From an uncultured Clostridia bacterium (GTDB lineage: Bacteria; Bacillota; Clostridia; Oscillospirales; Acutalibacteraceae), in assembly GCA_937876205.1 (NCBI GenBank), contig CALEII010000061.1:33829-97828 (forward strand): 64,000 nucleotides of DNA, given 5' to 3'. The position numbers and the translations under genes are program-made. Below are positions 26,044 through 35,306 of this stretch, piece after piece. Each line of letters starts with the position of its first letter. Position 1 is the stretch's first letter. Under the pieces are notes generated by a model that worked only from the letters and a program-made list of their open reading frames with translations, searched no databases and had not been told where the DNA came from.

Positions 26044-28874
26044 TGATTCAGAAAAATATTGTTATAAAAGGTGCAAAAGAGCACAATCTGAAAAATGTTG
26101 ATATAGAAATCCCCAGAAATAAGCTTGTTGTTTTTACGGGACTTTCAGGCTCGGGTAAGTCTTCTCTGGCTTTCGACACTATTTATGCCGAAGGCCAGAG
26201 ACGTTATGTTGAGTCATTGTCTTCATATGCAAGAATGTTTCTCGGTCAGATGGACAAGCCTAATGTTGAAAGCATCGACGGATTATCGCCGGCAATATCT
26301 ATAGATCAGAAAACAACCTCAAAAAATCCACGCTCAACAGTCGGTACTGTAACGGAAATTTATGATTATCTCCGACTTTTGTATGCACGAGTCGGAGTGC
26401 CTCACTGTCCTGTCTGCGGAAAAGAAATTAAACAGCAGACTGTTGATCAGATTGTCGATCAGGTACTTTTGTTGCCTGAGGGAAGCAAGATTCAGGTTAT
26501 GGCACCTATTGTCAGAGCAAAAAAAGGAACACATCAGAAAGAGCTTGATAATGCAAGAAAATCAGGTTATGTCAGAGCACGTATAGACGGACTGGTTTAT
26601 GACCTCGATGACAGTGTAGCTCTTGAAAAGAATATAAAGCATACTATTGAAATCATAGTTGACAGAATTGTTGTAAAAGAATCTGTCAGAAGCCGTCTTT
26701 CTGATTCTGTTGAGCTTGCTTCAAAACTTGCTTCAGGAACGGTATCGGTTGCTGTTCAGGACGGTGAAGAATATCTTTTTTCACAGAACTATGCTTGTCC
26801 CGACCACGGCATAAGCATTGATGAACTGTCACCCCGTATGTTTTCCTTCAATAACCCTTACGGTGCTTGCCCAACATGTACAGGACTCAGTTTCTTTATG
26901 AAGGTTGATCCCGACCTTGTTATCCCTGACAGAACAAAATCTATCAGAGAGGGCGCAATCAAGGCATCAGGCTGGTCAAAGGCAGATTATTCATCAATTG
27001 CAAAAATGTATTTTGATGCTTTATCAGAAAAGTATGGCTTTACGCTTGATGAGCCCGTCAGTAATTTCTCAGATGAAGCTCTTGATGCGATATTCTACGG
27101 CACAAAAGGTCAGAAGCTGACTATGCACAGAGCCACAGCATACGGCAGCGGAAACTATAATGCTGAATTTGAAGGTATCATAAATAATCTCGAAAGACGT
27201 TATAAAGAAACAACATCAGAATGGGCACGGTATGAAATTGAGCAGTATATGACTGCCTGTAACTGTCCCGAATGTAACGGCGCAAGACTTAAAAAGGAGG
27301 TCCTTGCTGTTACTGTGGGCGGAATAAATATAGATGAATTTGTTAATCTGTCTGTAAAAAAAGAGCTTGAGTTTATTGATAGCCTGTCTTTGTCTGAGCG
27401 TGATATGATTATTGCAGATCAGATTATAAAAGAAATCAGGTCAAGACTTAATTTTCTGTGCTCTGTTGGACTTGACTATCTCACACTTGCACGTTCAGCC
27501 GGCACGTTGTCCGGTGGTGAAAGTCAGCGCATCCGTCTTGCTACACAGATAGGCTCTTCTCTTATGGGTGTACTCTATATTCTTGACGAGCCGAGCATAG
27601 GACTTCATCAGCGTGATAATGATAAACTTCTTGAAACATTGAGGCACCTCAGAGACATAGGAAATACACTTATTGTTGTTGAACACGATGAAGACACAAT
27701 GTATGCAGCAGACCATATTGTCGATATCGGTCCCGGTGCAGGCATACACGGTGGAGAAATTGTCTGTCAGGGAACGGTTGATGACATTATCAGATGCAGC
27801 TCTTCTGTCACAGGTCAGTATTTATGCGGTGCAAGAAAAATACCTGTGCCTAAAAACAGACGTATGGGTAACGGTCGTAAATTATCCATCAGAGGTGCTT
27901 ATGAAAACAATCTGAAACACATTGATGTAGATATTCCTCTCGGTGAATTCGTTTGTGTAACAGGCGTTTCAGGTTCAGGTAAATCTTCACTTATAAATGA
28001 AGTTCTTTATAAAAAACTTGCAGCCGAACTTAACGGTGCAAAGAAATTTGCAGGTAAACACAGCGATATTGTCGGTATTAAAAATCTTGATAAGGTTATT
28101 AATATAGACCAGTCACCAATCGGAAGAACACCACGCTCAAATCCGGCAACTTATACAGGTGTTTTCTCTGATATACGTGATTTGTTTGCACAGACTCAGG
28201 ACGCAAAAATTAAAGGATATACACCCGGCAGATTTTCTTTCAATGTATCAGGAGGCAGATGTGAAGCTTGTCAGGGTGATGGTATTGTCAAAATTGAAAT
28301 GCACTTCCTGTCAGATGTTTATGTGCCGTGTGAAGTATGTCACGGTGCACGATATAACAGAGAGACTCTCGAAGTCAAATATAAGGGGAAGAGTATTTAT
28401 GATGTGCTTGAAATGACTGTTGAAGAAGGTCTTGAATTTTTCTCAGCGATGCCCAAAATCAAACGTAAGCTGCAGACTTTGTACGATGTAGGTCTCGGAT
28501 ACATTAAAATCGGGCAGCCTGCAACGACACTGTCAGGCGGCGAAGCTCAGCGTGTCAAGCTTGCTACAGAGCTCTCAAGACGTGCCACAGGCAAAACTAT
28601 ATATATTCTTGATGAGCCTACTACAGGTCTTCATACAGCCGATGTACACAGACTTGTTGATATTATTCATAAGCTGGCAGATTCAGGCAATACAATTGTT
28701 GTTATCGAGCATAATCTTGATGTAATCAAATGTGCTGATTATATTATTGATCTCGGACCTGAGGGCGGTGACGGCGGTGGTAATATCGTTGCAACAGGGA
28801 CACCGGAGGAAGTTGCTTGTTCTGAAAACAGCTACACCGGTAAATATCTGAGAAAATATCTTATAAAGGAGTAA
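26040..28874 (+). CDS. uvrA: Excinuclease ABC subunit A
   Basis: A 944-residue damage-sensing ATPase. Two ABC modules are visible: GLSGSGKSSLAFDTIYAEGQ with LSGGESQRIRLATQIGS, and GVSGSGKSSLINEVLYK with LSGGEAQRVKLATELSR. Zinc modules are at CPVCGKEI, in the CPDHGIS...CPTCTG region, and in CEACQGDG...CEVCHG. Length matches the family. Start may be the ATG at 26040 (overlapping the uvrB stop) or the next codon but one; the overlap arrangement favours 26040. A lipoprotein gene follows after 4 bases. Confidence 0.98.
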   Translation: MMIQKNIVIKGAKEHNLKNVDIEIPRNKLVVFTGLSGSGKSSLAFDTIYAEGQRRYVESLSSYARMFLGQMDKPNVESIDGLSPAISIDQKTTSKNPRSTVGTVTEIYDYLRLLYARVGVPHCPVCGKEIKQQTVDQIVDQVLLLPEGSKIQVMAPIVRAKKGTHQKELDNARKSGYVRARIDGLVYDLDDSVALEKNIKHTIEIIVDRIVVKESVRSRLSDSVELASKLASGTVSVAVQDGEEYLFSQNYACPDHGISIDELSPRMFSFNNPYGACPTCTGLSFFMKVDPDLVIPDRTKSIREGAIKASGWSKADYSSIAKMYFDALSEKYGFTLDEPVSNFSDEALDAIFYGTKGQKLTMHRATAYGSGNYNAEFEGIINNLERRYKETTSEWARYEIEQYMTACNCPECNGARLKKEVLAVTVGGINIDEFVNLSVKKELEFIDSLSLSERDMIIADQIIKEIRSRLNFLCSVGLDYLTLARSAGTLSGGESQRIRLATQIGSSLMGVLYILDEPSIGLHQRDNDKLLETLRHLRDIGNTLIVVEHDEDTMYAADHIVDIGPGAGIHGGEIVCQGTVDDIIRCSSSVTGQYLCGARKIPVPKNRRMGNGRKLSIRGAYENNLKHIDVDIPLGEFVCVTGVSGSGKSSLINEVLYKKLAAELNGAKKFAGKHSDIVGIKNLDKVINIDQSPIGRTPRSNPATYTGVFSDIRDLFAQTQDAKIKGYTPGRFSFNVSGGRCEACQGDGIVKIEMHFLSDVYVPCEVCHGARYNRETLEVKYKGKSIYDVLEMTVEEGLEFFSAMPKIKRKLQTLYDVGLGYIKIGQPATTLSGGEAQRVKLATELSRRATGKTIYILDEPTTGLHTADVHRLVDIIHKLADSGNTIVVIEHNLDVIKCADYIIDLGPEGGDGGGNIVATGTPEEVACSENSYTGKYLRKYLIKE

Positions 28875-28878
28875 CACT

Positions 28879-29523
28879 GTGAAAAAGATTGCAATTTCTT
28901 TATTATTTATAGCTTTTGTTTTTTGTCTTACAGCCTGTACCGATACTTCAAATGATGAGACACTGTTAACTGAGCCGGATACGGAAAATATAAGTATCAA
29001 CAGCACGGAAGGTCTGTCTTCTTCCGAAGAATATTCATTTGAATTTTCCGAACCTGATTTCCCGTATCCTTTGAACTTTTCAGAATTTAATGATATAGTT
29101 ATACTTAATGAATATGATGATGTAAAAAAAGACGGTCATAAAGAAAACTATTATAAAAATGGAAAGCTTCTTTATACAATGGAGTTTGACGCTGATGACA
29201 GAATTACCAGACTCTCCGTGTATGAGACAGACGAAAAAAATCTTTCTGCTGTGTATGACTATAAATACACTGACTCGGGAACAGAAGTAGATATTGATTT
29301 TTACAAAAACGGAACTGTTTCTGACCGAAGAAAATTCACGTTTTATTCCGACGGTGTTATTAAATCAATTTATGACCTGAAAACAGATACGGTAAGCGGC
29401 GCTCAGAAGGTCAATACTTATGAGTTCAATGAAAAAGGGGAACTTGTGAACGGAATAAACAGTGATGATTTCAGTCAGTTATTGCTGGAAGCGATAATGA
29501 ACGGACTTCAAAATAAATTATAA
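28879..29523 (+). CDS. Lipoprotein of unknown function
   Basis: A 214-residue protein begun by GTG, with AAAGGAG upstream. The signal MKKIAISLLFIAFVFCLTAC ends in a lipobox (LTAC). An acidic linker follows, then repeated beta-hairpin units of the kind YYKNGKLLYTMEFDADDRITRLSVYE and FYKNGTVSDRRKFTFYSDGVIKSIYD. These resemble the MORN/toxin-antitoxin-like 'YDKNGK' repeats of secreted proteins. It is 4 bases after uvrA, so it is probably cotranscribed. Function not known. Confidence 0.75.
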   Translation: MKKIAISLLFIAFVFCLTACTDTSNDETLLTEPDTENISINSTEGLSSSEEYSFEFSEPDFPYPLNFSEFNDIVILNEYDDVKKDGHKENYYKNGKLLYTMEFDADDRITRLSVYETDEKNLSAVYDYKYTDSGTEVDIDFYKNGTVSDRRKFTFYSDGVIKSIYDLKTDTVSGAQKVNTYEFNEKGELVNGINSDDFSQLLLEAIMNGLQNKL

Positions 29524-29549
29524 TTGTGACTTTTTACATCCTCTTTCTA

Positions 29550-29578
29550 TTGACATTATAACAAAAACTTGTTATAAT
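29550..29578 (+). promoter_or_regulatory. pyr operon promoter inside a perfect inverted repeat
   Basis: TTGACA (29550-29555), a 17-base spacer and TATAAT (29573-29578) form a consensus sigma-A promoter. ATTATAACAA (29555-29564) and TTGTTATAAT (29569-29578) are perfect 10-bp inverted arms around a 4-base centre. They cover the whole spacer and the -10 box, a suitable place for a repressor. Confidence 0.85.
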
Positions 29579-29601
29579 AAATAAAAATTACTGATTCGGT
29601 T

Positions 29602-29658
29602 ATCCGGCAGGTTCTATATGTTTATTAGGTTCTGCCTTACAGGTGGGACCTTTATTAT
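29602..29658 (+). promoter_or_regulatory. Candidate PyrR-like transcription attenuator in the pyr leader
   Basis: ATCCGGCAGGTT at 29602-29613 resembles the PyrR-binding loop (consensus ARUCCNGNGAGGYU) but is one base shorter. GGCAG (29606-29610) can pair with CTGCC (29632-29636) as an antiterminator. Alternatively GGTTCTGCC (29628-29636) pairs with GGTGGGACC (29642-29650) over a 5-base loop, followed by TTTATTAT. The two folds exclude each other, as in known pyr attenuators. The terminator T-run is weak. Confidence 0.5.
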
Positions 29659-29694
29659 GGATATGAATCGGTTTTACGGCACAAAGGTGATTTA

Positions 29695-30954
29695 ATGTCA
29701 ATTCTTCTCAAAGGCGCTACAGTTTATACTGACGGCAGATTTATATTAGCTGATATTGTTATTAAAAACGGAAGCATTGTTTCCGTTGGTGAAGTGCTTG
29801 ATTCTTTTGACGGTGAAGTTATCGATTGCAGCAAGAAATATATTTTCCCCGGTTTTGTTGATGTGCATGTGCATTTCAGAGAGCCGGGATTTTCTTATAA
29901 AGAGACTATAAAATCAGGCTCAATGGCTGCTGCAAAAGGTGGTTATACATCTGTCTGCACTATGCCGAATCTCAACCCGTGTCCTGATTCAGAAGAGAAT
30001 CTCAAACTGCAGCTTGACCTGATTGAAAAGGATGCAGTTATCAATGTTTACCCCTTCGGCACAATCACAAAAGGTGAAAAAGGCGAAGAAATTGCAGATT
30101 TGGAAGATATCAGCGACCGTGTAATCGGTTTTTCTGACGATGGCAGGGGGGTTCAGAGTGACAAAATGATGTATTCTGCTATGGAAAAAGCAAAAGATCT
30201 GGAAAAAATCATTTCTGCTCACTGTGAAGTCAATGATCTGCTCTTTGGTGGCTATATTCATGACGGTGAATATGCAAGAATAAACGGACATAAGGGTATC
30301 TGCTCGGAGAGTGAATGGAAGCAGATTGAAAGAGATATTGAGCTTTGCAAAAAGACCGGTGTGAAATATCACGTCTGTCATATTTCTGCAAAAGAAAGTG
30401 TTGATATTATAAGAAAAGCAAAGGCAGACGGTGTTGATATAACCTGTGAAACAGGTCCGCATTACCTTGTAATGAATGATATGATGCTCAAAGATGAAGG
30501 CAGATTCAAGATGAATCCTCCTATCAGAAGTGAGGCTGACAGACTTGCTCTTATCAATGGTATACTGGACGGTACAATTGATATGATTGCAACCGACCAC
30601 GCTCCACATTCGAAGGAAGAAAAATCAAAAGGGCTTGCTTTATCAAATATGGGTATTACAGGTCTTGAAACATCATTTCCGATAATGTATACCAAGCTCG
30701 TTAAAAGCAATATTATTTCTCTTGAAAAACTCATTGACTTAATGAGTATTGCTCCTGCTGAGAGATTCGGTATTGAATCGGGTATAAAAGTTGGTAATAA
30801 AGCAGATTTGTGTGTCTTTGACCTTGAGAAAGAGTATATAATAAATCCTGATGATTTTGTTTCAATGGGAAAAGCAACGCCCTTTGAGGGTGAAAAGGTA
30901 AAAGGCAAATGCGTTGTGACAGTCTGCAACGGCAGGATAGTATATAAAGGGTGA
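29695..30954 (+). CDS. pyrC: Dihydroorotase
   Basis: A 419-residue type I dihydroorotase of the amidohydrolase fold that closes carbamoyl aspartate to dihydroorotate. Zinc ligands are in VDVHVHFREPGF and FSDDGRG, and further sites are AHCEVNDLL, YHVCHISAKES and IATDHAPHSKEEK. The size is the Gram-positive class, larger than E. coli PyrC. It is the first gene of the pyr operon, behind the promoter and attenuator at 29550-29658, and has AAAGGTG upstream. Confidence 0.97.
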   Translation: MSILLKGATVYTDGRFILADIVIKNGSIVSVGEVLDSFDGEVIDCSKKYIFPGFVDVHVHFREPGFSYKETIKSGSMAAAKGGYTSVCTMPNLNPCPDSEENLKLQLDLIEKDAVINVYPFGTITKGEKGEEIADLEDISDRVIGFSDDGRGVQSDKMMYSAMEKAKDLEKIISAHCEVNDLLFGGYIHDGEYARINGHKGICSESEWKQIERDIELCKKTGVKYHVCHISAKESVDIIRKAKADGVDITCETGPHYLVMNDMMLKDEGRFKMNPPIRSEADRLALINGILDGTIDMIATDHAPHSKEEKSKGLALSNMGITGLETSFPIMYTKLVKSNIISLEKLIDLMSIAPAERFGIESGIKVGNKADLCVFDLEKEYIINPDDFVSMGKATPFEGEKVKGKCVVTVCNGRIVYKG

Positions 30955-30959
30955 CTTTA

Positions 30960-31691
30960 ATGAATAATGTTATTTTTACAATTAAATCAAATGAAAAGCT
31001 TACTGACAGTGTATACAAAATGGTCTTTGAAGGCGACACAAGTGCCGTTACGGCATCAGGTCAGTTCATCAATATCAAGATTGATTCTCTTTATCTCAGA
31101 AGACCAATTTCAATTTTTGACTGTAAAGAAAATGAACTTACAATAATTTATAAAGTTGTCGGTACCGGTACCGAAATGATGAGCAAGATGACTGTCGGCA
31201 CAAAGCTCGATGTTCTCGTCGGTCTCGGAAATGGCTTTGATACATCAGCTTCAGGTGATAAGCCCGTTGTTATTGGTGGCGGTGTCGGTGTACCTCCGAT
31301 GTATTATCTTGCAAAAAAGCTTATTGCAGAGGGTAAAAAGGTGACCGCTATACTAGGTTTCAACAAGGCTGATGAGGTTTTCGGCAAAGAAGATTTTGAG
31401 GAAATCGGCTGCAAAACAATTGTTACAACTGTTGACGGTTCTATGGGCATCAAGGGGTTTGTAACAGATGCACTTAAAGATATTGATTATACATACTTCT
31501 TCACCTGCGGCCCGGAGCCGATGCTCAAAGCTCTGTACAATGCTTCTGAAACATCAGGTCAGTTCAGCTTTGAGGAAAGAATGGGTTGCGGATTCGGTGC
31601 CTGTATGGGATGCTCATGCAAAACAAAATACGGTAACAAGAGAATCTGCAAAGATGGTCCCGTGCTCGTAAAGGAGGAAATAATATGGTAA
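30960..31691 (+). CDS. pyrK: Dihydroorotate dehydrogenase electron-transfer subunit
   Basis: An iron-sulfur flavoprotein of about 243 residues that passes electrons from PyrD to NAD+. FAD-binding features are YLRRPISIFDC and IIYKVVGTGTEMM; NAD-binding is VIGGGVGVPPMYYLAKKL. The [2Fe-2S] cysteines are in CGFGACMGCSCKT and ICKDGP. The ATG at 30960 with AAAGGG eight bases upstream is preferred to a GTG at 30951 that overlaps pyrC. Its last codons overlap pyrD, in keeping with a PyrD2K2 complex. Confidence 0.96.
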   Translation: MNNVIFTIKSNEKLTDSVYKMVFEGDTSAVTASGQFINIKIDSLYLRRPISIFDCKENELTIIYKVVGTGTEMMSKMTVGTKLDVLVGLGNGFDTSASGDKPVVIGGGVGVPPMYYLAKKLIAEGKKVTAILGFNKADEVFGKEDFEEIGCKTIVTTVDGSMGIKGFVTDALKDIDYTYFFTCGPEPMLKALYNASETSGQFSFEERMGCGFGACMGCSCKTKYGNKRICKDGPVLVKEEIIW

Positions 31692-32596
31692 ACACAAAAG
31701 TCAATTTAAGCGGTATTGAGCTTGATAATCCTCTTATACCTGCCAGTGGAACATTCGGCTTCGGTTATGAATTTGCAGAGCTTTATGACATAAATATTCT
31801 CGGCTCATTTTCATTCAAGGGTACAACAAAGGAACCTCGTTTCGGCAATCCTACACCCAGAATTGCAGAATGCTATTCCGGTATGATAAACTCTGTCGGT
31901 CTTCAGAACCCCGGTATTGAAAAGGTGATTTCAGAAGAGCTTCCGAAGCTGAGACAGTGTTTCCATAAACCTGTTGTCGCAAATATCAGCGGTTTCTCGC
32001 TGGATGAATATGTTTATTGCTGTGAAAAAATAGATAAAGAAGAACAGGTCGGTATAATTGAAGTCAATATAAGCTGTCCCAATGTTCACGGAGGAGGAAT
32101 GAGTTTCGGTACATCCTGTGTAAGTGCGGCAGAAGTCACTAAAGCAGTTAAAGCAGTTACAACAAAGCCTGTTTATATAAAACTCAGCCCCAATGTAACA
32201 GATATAGTTTCAATTGCAAAAGCCTGTGAAGAAGCCGGTGCTGACGGTATCAGTATGATAAATACACTTATGGGGATGAGAATTGACCTTAAAACAAAGA
32301 AGCCTGTTGTTTATAATAAGTCAGGCGGTTATTCAGGTCCCGCAATTCTTCCCGTAGCTCTTTCAATGGTTTATAAAGTGTATGAAGCAGTCAATATTCC
32401 CATTATCGGTATGGGCGGTATCTCAACAGCCGAGAATGTAATTGAAATGATGCTTGCAGGTGCAACAGCAGTAGAAATCGGTGCGGCAAATCTTATAGAT
32501 CCTTTTGTTTGCAAAAAGATAATTGAAGATTTACCCGCTGCAATGCAGAAATACGGTATAAATAATCTTAAAGATATAATAGGAGGCGCTCACTAA
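31685..32596 (+). CDS. pyrD: Dihydroorotate dehydrogenase, class 1B catalytic subunit
   Basis: A 303-residue FMN TIM-barrel enzyme oxidising dihydroorotate to orotate. Visible sites are PASGTFGFGYEF, NSVGLQNPGIE, VNISCPNVHGGGMSFGTSC (the active-site Cys of class 1B), KLSPNVTDI and GMGGISTAENVIEMMLAGATAVEIG. The presence of PyrK directly before it confirms the NAD-linked 1B class. GGAGG lies before the ATG, inside pyrK. Confidence 0.97.
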   Translation: MVNTKVNLSGIELDNPLIPASGTFGFGYEFAELYDINILGSFSFKGTTKEPRFGNPTPRIAECYSGMINSVGLQNPGIEKVISEELPKLRQCFHKPVVANISGFSLDEYVYCCEKIDKEEQVGIIEVNISCPNVHGGGMSFGTSCVSAAEVTKAVKAVTTKPVYIKLSPNVTDIVSIAKACEEAGADGISMINTLMGMRIDLKTKKPVVYNKSGGYSGPAILPVALSMVYKVYEAVNIPIIGMGGISTAENVIEMMLAGATAVEIGAANLIDPFVCKKIIEDLPAAMQKYGINNLKDIIGGAH

Positions 32597-33294
32597 TGGG
32601 TAAAGACGTAATTATTGCCTGTGATTTCGCAGGTAAAGAGGCATGTATGAAATTTCTTGATAACTTCAAGGAAGAAAAACCTTTTGTAAAAATCGGTATG
32701 GAGCTTTTCTATGCTGAAGGTCCCTCAATTGTGCGTGAAATCAAAGAAAGAGGTCATAAGATTTTCCTTGACCTTAAACTTCACGACATCCCCAACACAG
32801 TAAAAAAGGCTATGTCAGTCCTTTCAGCACTTGATGTTGATATGTGTAACCTTCACGCAGGCGGCACAATTGCAATGATGGAGGCTGCAATTGAAGGTCT
32901 TACAAGACCTGACGGCACAAGACCTATTCTTCTTGCAGTTACTCAGCTTACATCAACAAGCGAAGAAAGAATGAAGACTGACCTTCTTATTGACAAGCCT
33001 ATTGATGAAGTTGTTATGCACTACGCATCAAATGCTAAAAAAGCAGGTCTTGACGGCGTTGTATGTTCACCTCTTGAGGCTTCTAAGGTACACGATGTGT
33101 GTGGTGCTCAGTTCTATACAATCACTCCCGGCATCAGATTTGCAGACGGTGATATCGGTGATCAGGTCCGTGTTACAACACCTGAAAAAGCAAAAGAAAT
33201 CGGTTCTGACTATATTGTTGTCGGTCGTCCCATCACTGCTGCTGAAGACCCCGTAGCAGCTTACAGAAGGTGCGTAAAAGAATTTGTAGGATAA
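32596..33294 (+). CDS. pyrF: Orotidine 5'-phosphate decarboxylase
   Basis: A 232-residue TIM-barrel enzyme making UMP from OMP. The catalytic Asp-Lys-Asp network is in FLDLKLHDIPNTV. The phosphate-binding C-terminal region is in TPGIRFADGD and DYIVVGRPITAAEDPV. Length is that of the bacterial group I enzymes. It overlaps pyrD by one base, with AGGAGG upstream. Confidence 0.97.
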   Translation: MGKDVIIACDFAGKEACMKFLDNFKEEKPFVKIGMELFYAEGPSIVREIKERGHKIFLDLKLHDIPNTVKKAMSVLSALDVDMCNLHAGGTIAMMEAAIEGLTRPDGTRPILLAVTQLTSTSEERMKTDLLIDKPIDEVVMHYASNAKKAGLDGVVCSPLEASKVHDVCGAQFYTITPGIRFADGDIGDQVRVTTPEKAKEIGSDYIVVGRPITAAEDPVAAYRRCVKEFVG

Positions 33295-33316
33295 AAAAAT
33301 AAAGGAGATAAATAAA

Positions 33317-33949
33317 ATGCAGAAAAAAGTAGCTAAAGCTTTATTATCAATCGGTGCAGTATTCTTCCGTCCCGAAGAGCCTTTTACATGGGCAAGCGGT
33401 ATCAAGAGTCCCGTTTACTGCGATAACAGACTTATTCTTACAGCCCCTGAGCACAGAGTTGTTGTTGAAAGTGCTATTGCAGAAACAGTCAAGAAAGAAT
33501 ATCCTGAATGTGAAGTTCTTATGGGTACAAGCACAGCCGGTATTGCACACGCAGCTATTGCAGCACATCTTCTTGATATGCCTATGGGCTATGTCCGTTC
33601 AGGCAATAAGGACCACGGCAGACAGAACAGAATTGAAGGCAAGCTTGAAAAAGGTCAGAAGGTTGTTGTTGTTGAAGACCTTATTTCAACAGGCGGCAGT
33701 GTTATTGATGTTGTTGAAGCACTCCGTGAGGCTGGTGCAGAAGTTCTCGGCATAGTCAGCATTTTCACATACGGTATGCAGAAGGGTATTGACAGACTTG
33801 CTGCTGCAGATGTAAAGAATGTCAGCCTTACAAACTTCGATGTTATCGCTGAAGTTGCTGCTGATGAAGGTTACATCAAGCCTGATGATATTGCAAGACT
33901 TATCAAATTCAGAAACAATCCTTCCGATGAAAGCTGGATAGGTGCATAA
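33317..33949 (+). CDS. pyrE: Orotate phosphoribosyltransferase
   Basis: A 210-residue type I phosphoribosyltransferase joining orotate and PRPP to OMP. The PRPP-binding motif is VVVVEDLISTGGSVIDVVEAL. The flexible catalytic loop is YVRSGNKDHGRQNRIEG. The N-terminal FTWASGIKSPVYCDNR is typical of the family. AAGGAGA lies before the ATG. The order pyrF-pyrE puts the two last UMP steps side by side. Confidence 0.97.
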   Translation: MQKKVAKALLSIGAVFFRPEEPFTWASGIKSPVYCDNRLILTAPEHRVVVESAIAETVKKEYPECEVLMGTSTAGIAHAAIAAHLLDMPMGYVRSGNKDHGRQNRIEGKLEKGQKVVVVEDLISTGGSVIDVVEALREAGAEVLGIVSIFTYGMQKGIDRLAAADVKNVSLTNFDVIAEVAADEGYIKPDDIARLIKFRNNPSDESWIGA

Positions 33950-33950
33950 T

Positions 33951-34862
33951 ATGAGAAGCCTTATTGATATCAAAGAGTTGACAACGCAGGAAATTGATGA
34001 GCTTATTGTTGTTGCCAAAGATATTATTGCAAATCCTGCAGCATATGCAGAGAAATGCAAGGGTAAGAAGCTTGCCACACTCTTTTATGAGGCTTCAACA
34101 AGAACAAGACTTAGTTTTGAGGCAGCAATGTATGAGCTTGGCGGAAATGTGCTCGGTTTTGCATCAGCAGATAATTCATCAGCTTCAAAGGGTGAAAGTG
34201 TTGCTGATACAGTAAGAGTTGTCAGCGGATATGCAGATATTATAGCTATGCGTCATCCCAAGGAAGGTGCACCTCTTGTTGCATCTATGCACTCACTTGT
34301 TCCTATTATCAATGCAGGTGACGGCGGCCATAATCACCCTACACAGACTCTTACAGACCTTCTTACAATCAACAGAGAAAAAGGAAGATTTGATAATCTG
34401 ACTGTTGGTCTTTGCGGTGACCTTAAATTCGGCAGAACTGTTCATTCACTTATCGGTGCTATGTCAAGATATACTAATGTTCGGTTCGTGCTGATTTCAC
34501 CTGATGAGCTTAAAGTTCCGTCATATATCAAACAGGAACTTGATAAGAACAATGTTGAATACAAAGAAACAAGAAGTCTTGAAGATGCAATTCCTGAACT
34601 TGATATTCTTTATATGACAAGAGTTCAGCGTGAGAGATTTTTTAATGAAGAAGATTATCTCCGACTTAAGGACACTTACATTCTCAATATGCAAAAGCTT
34701 CAGAAAGCCAAGGCTGAACTTTCTATTCTTCATCCTCTGCCCAGAGTAAATGAAATTGCGGTTGAAATCGATAATGACTCGAGAGCGTGCTACTTTGAAC
34801 AGGCGCTCAACGGTAAATATATTCGAATGGCTCTTATTATGAAGCTTCTGGGGGTGGAATAA
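33951..34862 (+). CDS. pyrB: Aspartate carbamoyltransferase catalytic subunit
   Basis: A catalytic chain of about 303 residues that condenses carbamoyl phosphate and aspartate. The carbamoyl-phosphate loop is EASTRTRLSFEAAM, followed by GDGGHNHPTQTLTDLLTI and LHPLPRVNEI. The frame opens at a GTG at 33942 overlapping pyrE, but MRSLIDIKELT from 33951, one base after the pyrE stop, matches family N-termini. With pyrI next it should form the allosteric c6r6 enzyme. Confidence 0.97.
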   Translation: MRSLIDIKELTTQEIDELIVVAKDIIANPAAYAEKCKGKKLATLFYEASTRTRLSFEAAMYELGGNVLGFASADNSSASKGESVADTVRVVSGYADIIAMRHPKEGAPLVASMHSLVPIINAGDGGHNHPTQTLTDLLTINREKGRFDNLTVGLCGDLKFGRTVHSLIGAMSRYTNVRFVLISPDELKVPSYIKQELDKNNVEYKETRSLEDAIPELDILYMTRVQRERFFNEEDYLRLKDTYILNMQKLQKAKAELSILHPLPRVNEIAVEIDNDSRACYFEQALNGKYIRMALIMKLLGVE

Positions 34863-34863
34863 A

Positions 34864-35301
34864 ATGATTCTTAATACTATTACAAACGGTGTTGTTCTTG
34901 ACCATATTCAGGCAGGCGGAGCAATGGATATATATAAAGCTCTCAATCTGGACAAACTTGCTTGTCAGGTTGCTATCATTAAGAATGCAACAAGCGTTAA
35001 GATGGGCAGAAAAGATATTCTAAAAATCTGTGAGCCTATTGATGTGAATCTTGATGTTCTCGGCTATCTTGCACCCGGTGTTACCGTAAGCATTATTGAA
35101 GACGGTAAGGTGGTTAAGAGAAAACATATTGAGCCGCCTGAGACAATTGAAGGTATCATTAAATGCACAAACCCCAGATGTATTACTTCAATCGAGCAGG
35201 AATTGCCTAACATCTTTAAACTTACAGACAGAGAAAATCTTGTTTACAGATGTATTTATTGCGAATCACAGAGCAAGAAAAAACACGGCGATATAAAGTA
35301 A
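34864..35301 (+). CDS. pyrI: Aspartate carbamoyltransferase regulatory subunit
   Basis: A 145-residue regulatory chain that binds nucleotide effectors in its N-terminal domain. It contacts PyrB through a C-terminal zinc domain. The four zinc cysteines are in KCTNPRCITS and YRCIYCES. Its presence means that pathway flux is under feedback control in this organism. It is the last gene of the pyr operon, ended by the terminator at 35307-35339. Confidence 0.96.
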   Translation: MILNTITNGVVLDHIQAGGAMDIYKALNLDKLACQVAIIKNATSVKMGRKDILKICEPIDVNLDVLGYLAPGVTVSIIEDGKVVKRKHIEPPETIEGIIKCTNPRCITSIEQELPNIFKLTDRENLVYRCIYCESQSKKKHGDIK

Positions 35302-35306
35302 AAATT

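Noticed and set aside
29580..29694. Purine, preQ1 or THF riboswitch before pyrC
   Set aside because: None of the conserved cores of these classes is seen; the fold fits an attenuator of the pyr type better.
29989..30609. 206-codon frame on the - strand opposite pyrC
   Set aside because: It lies wholly opposite a well-supported dihydroorotase gene and its translation shows no domain; long antisense frames are common with this codon use.
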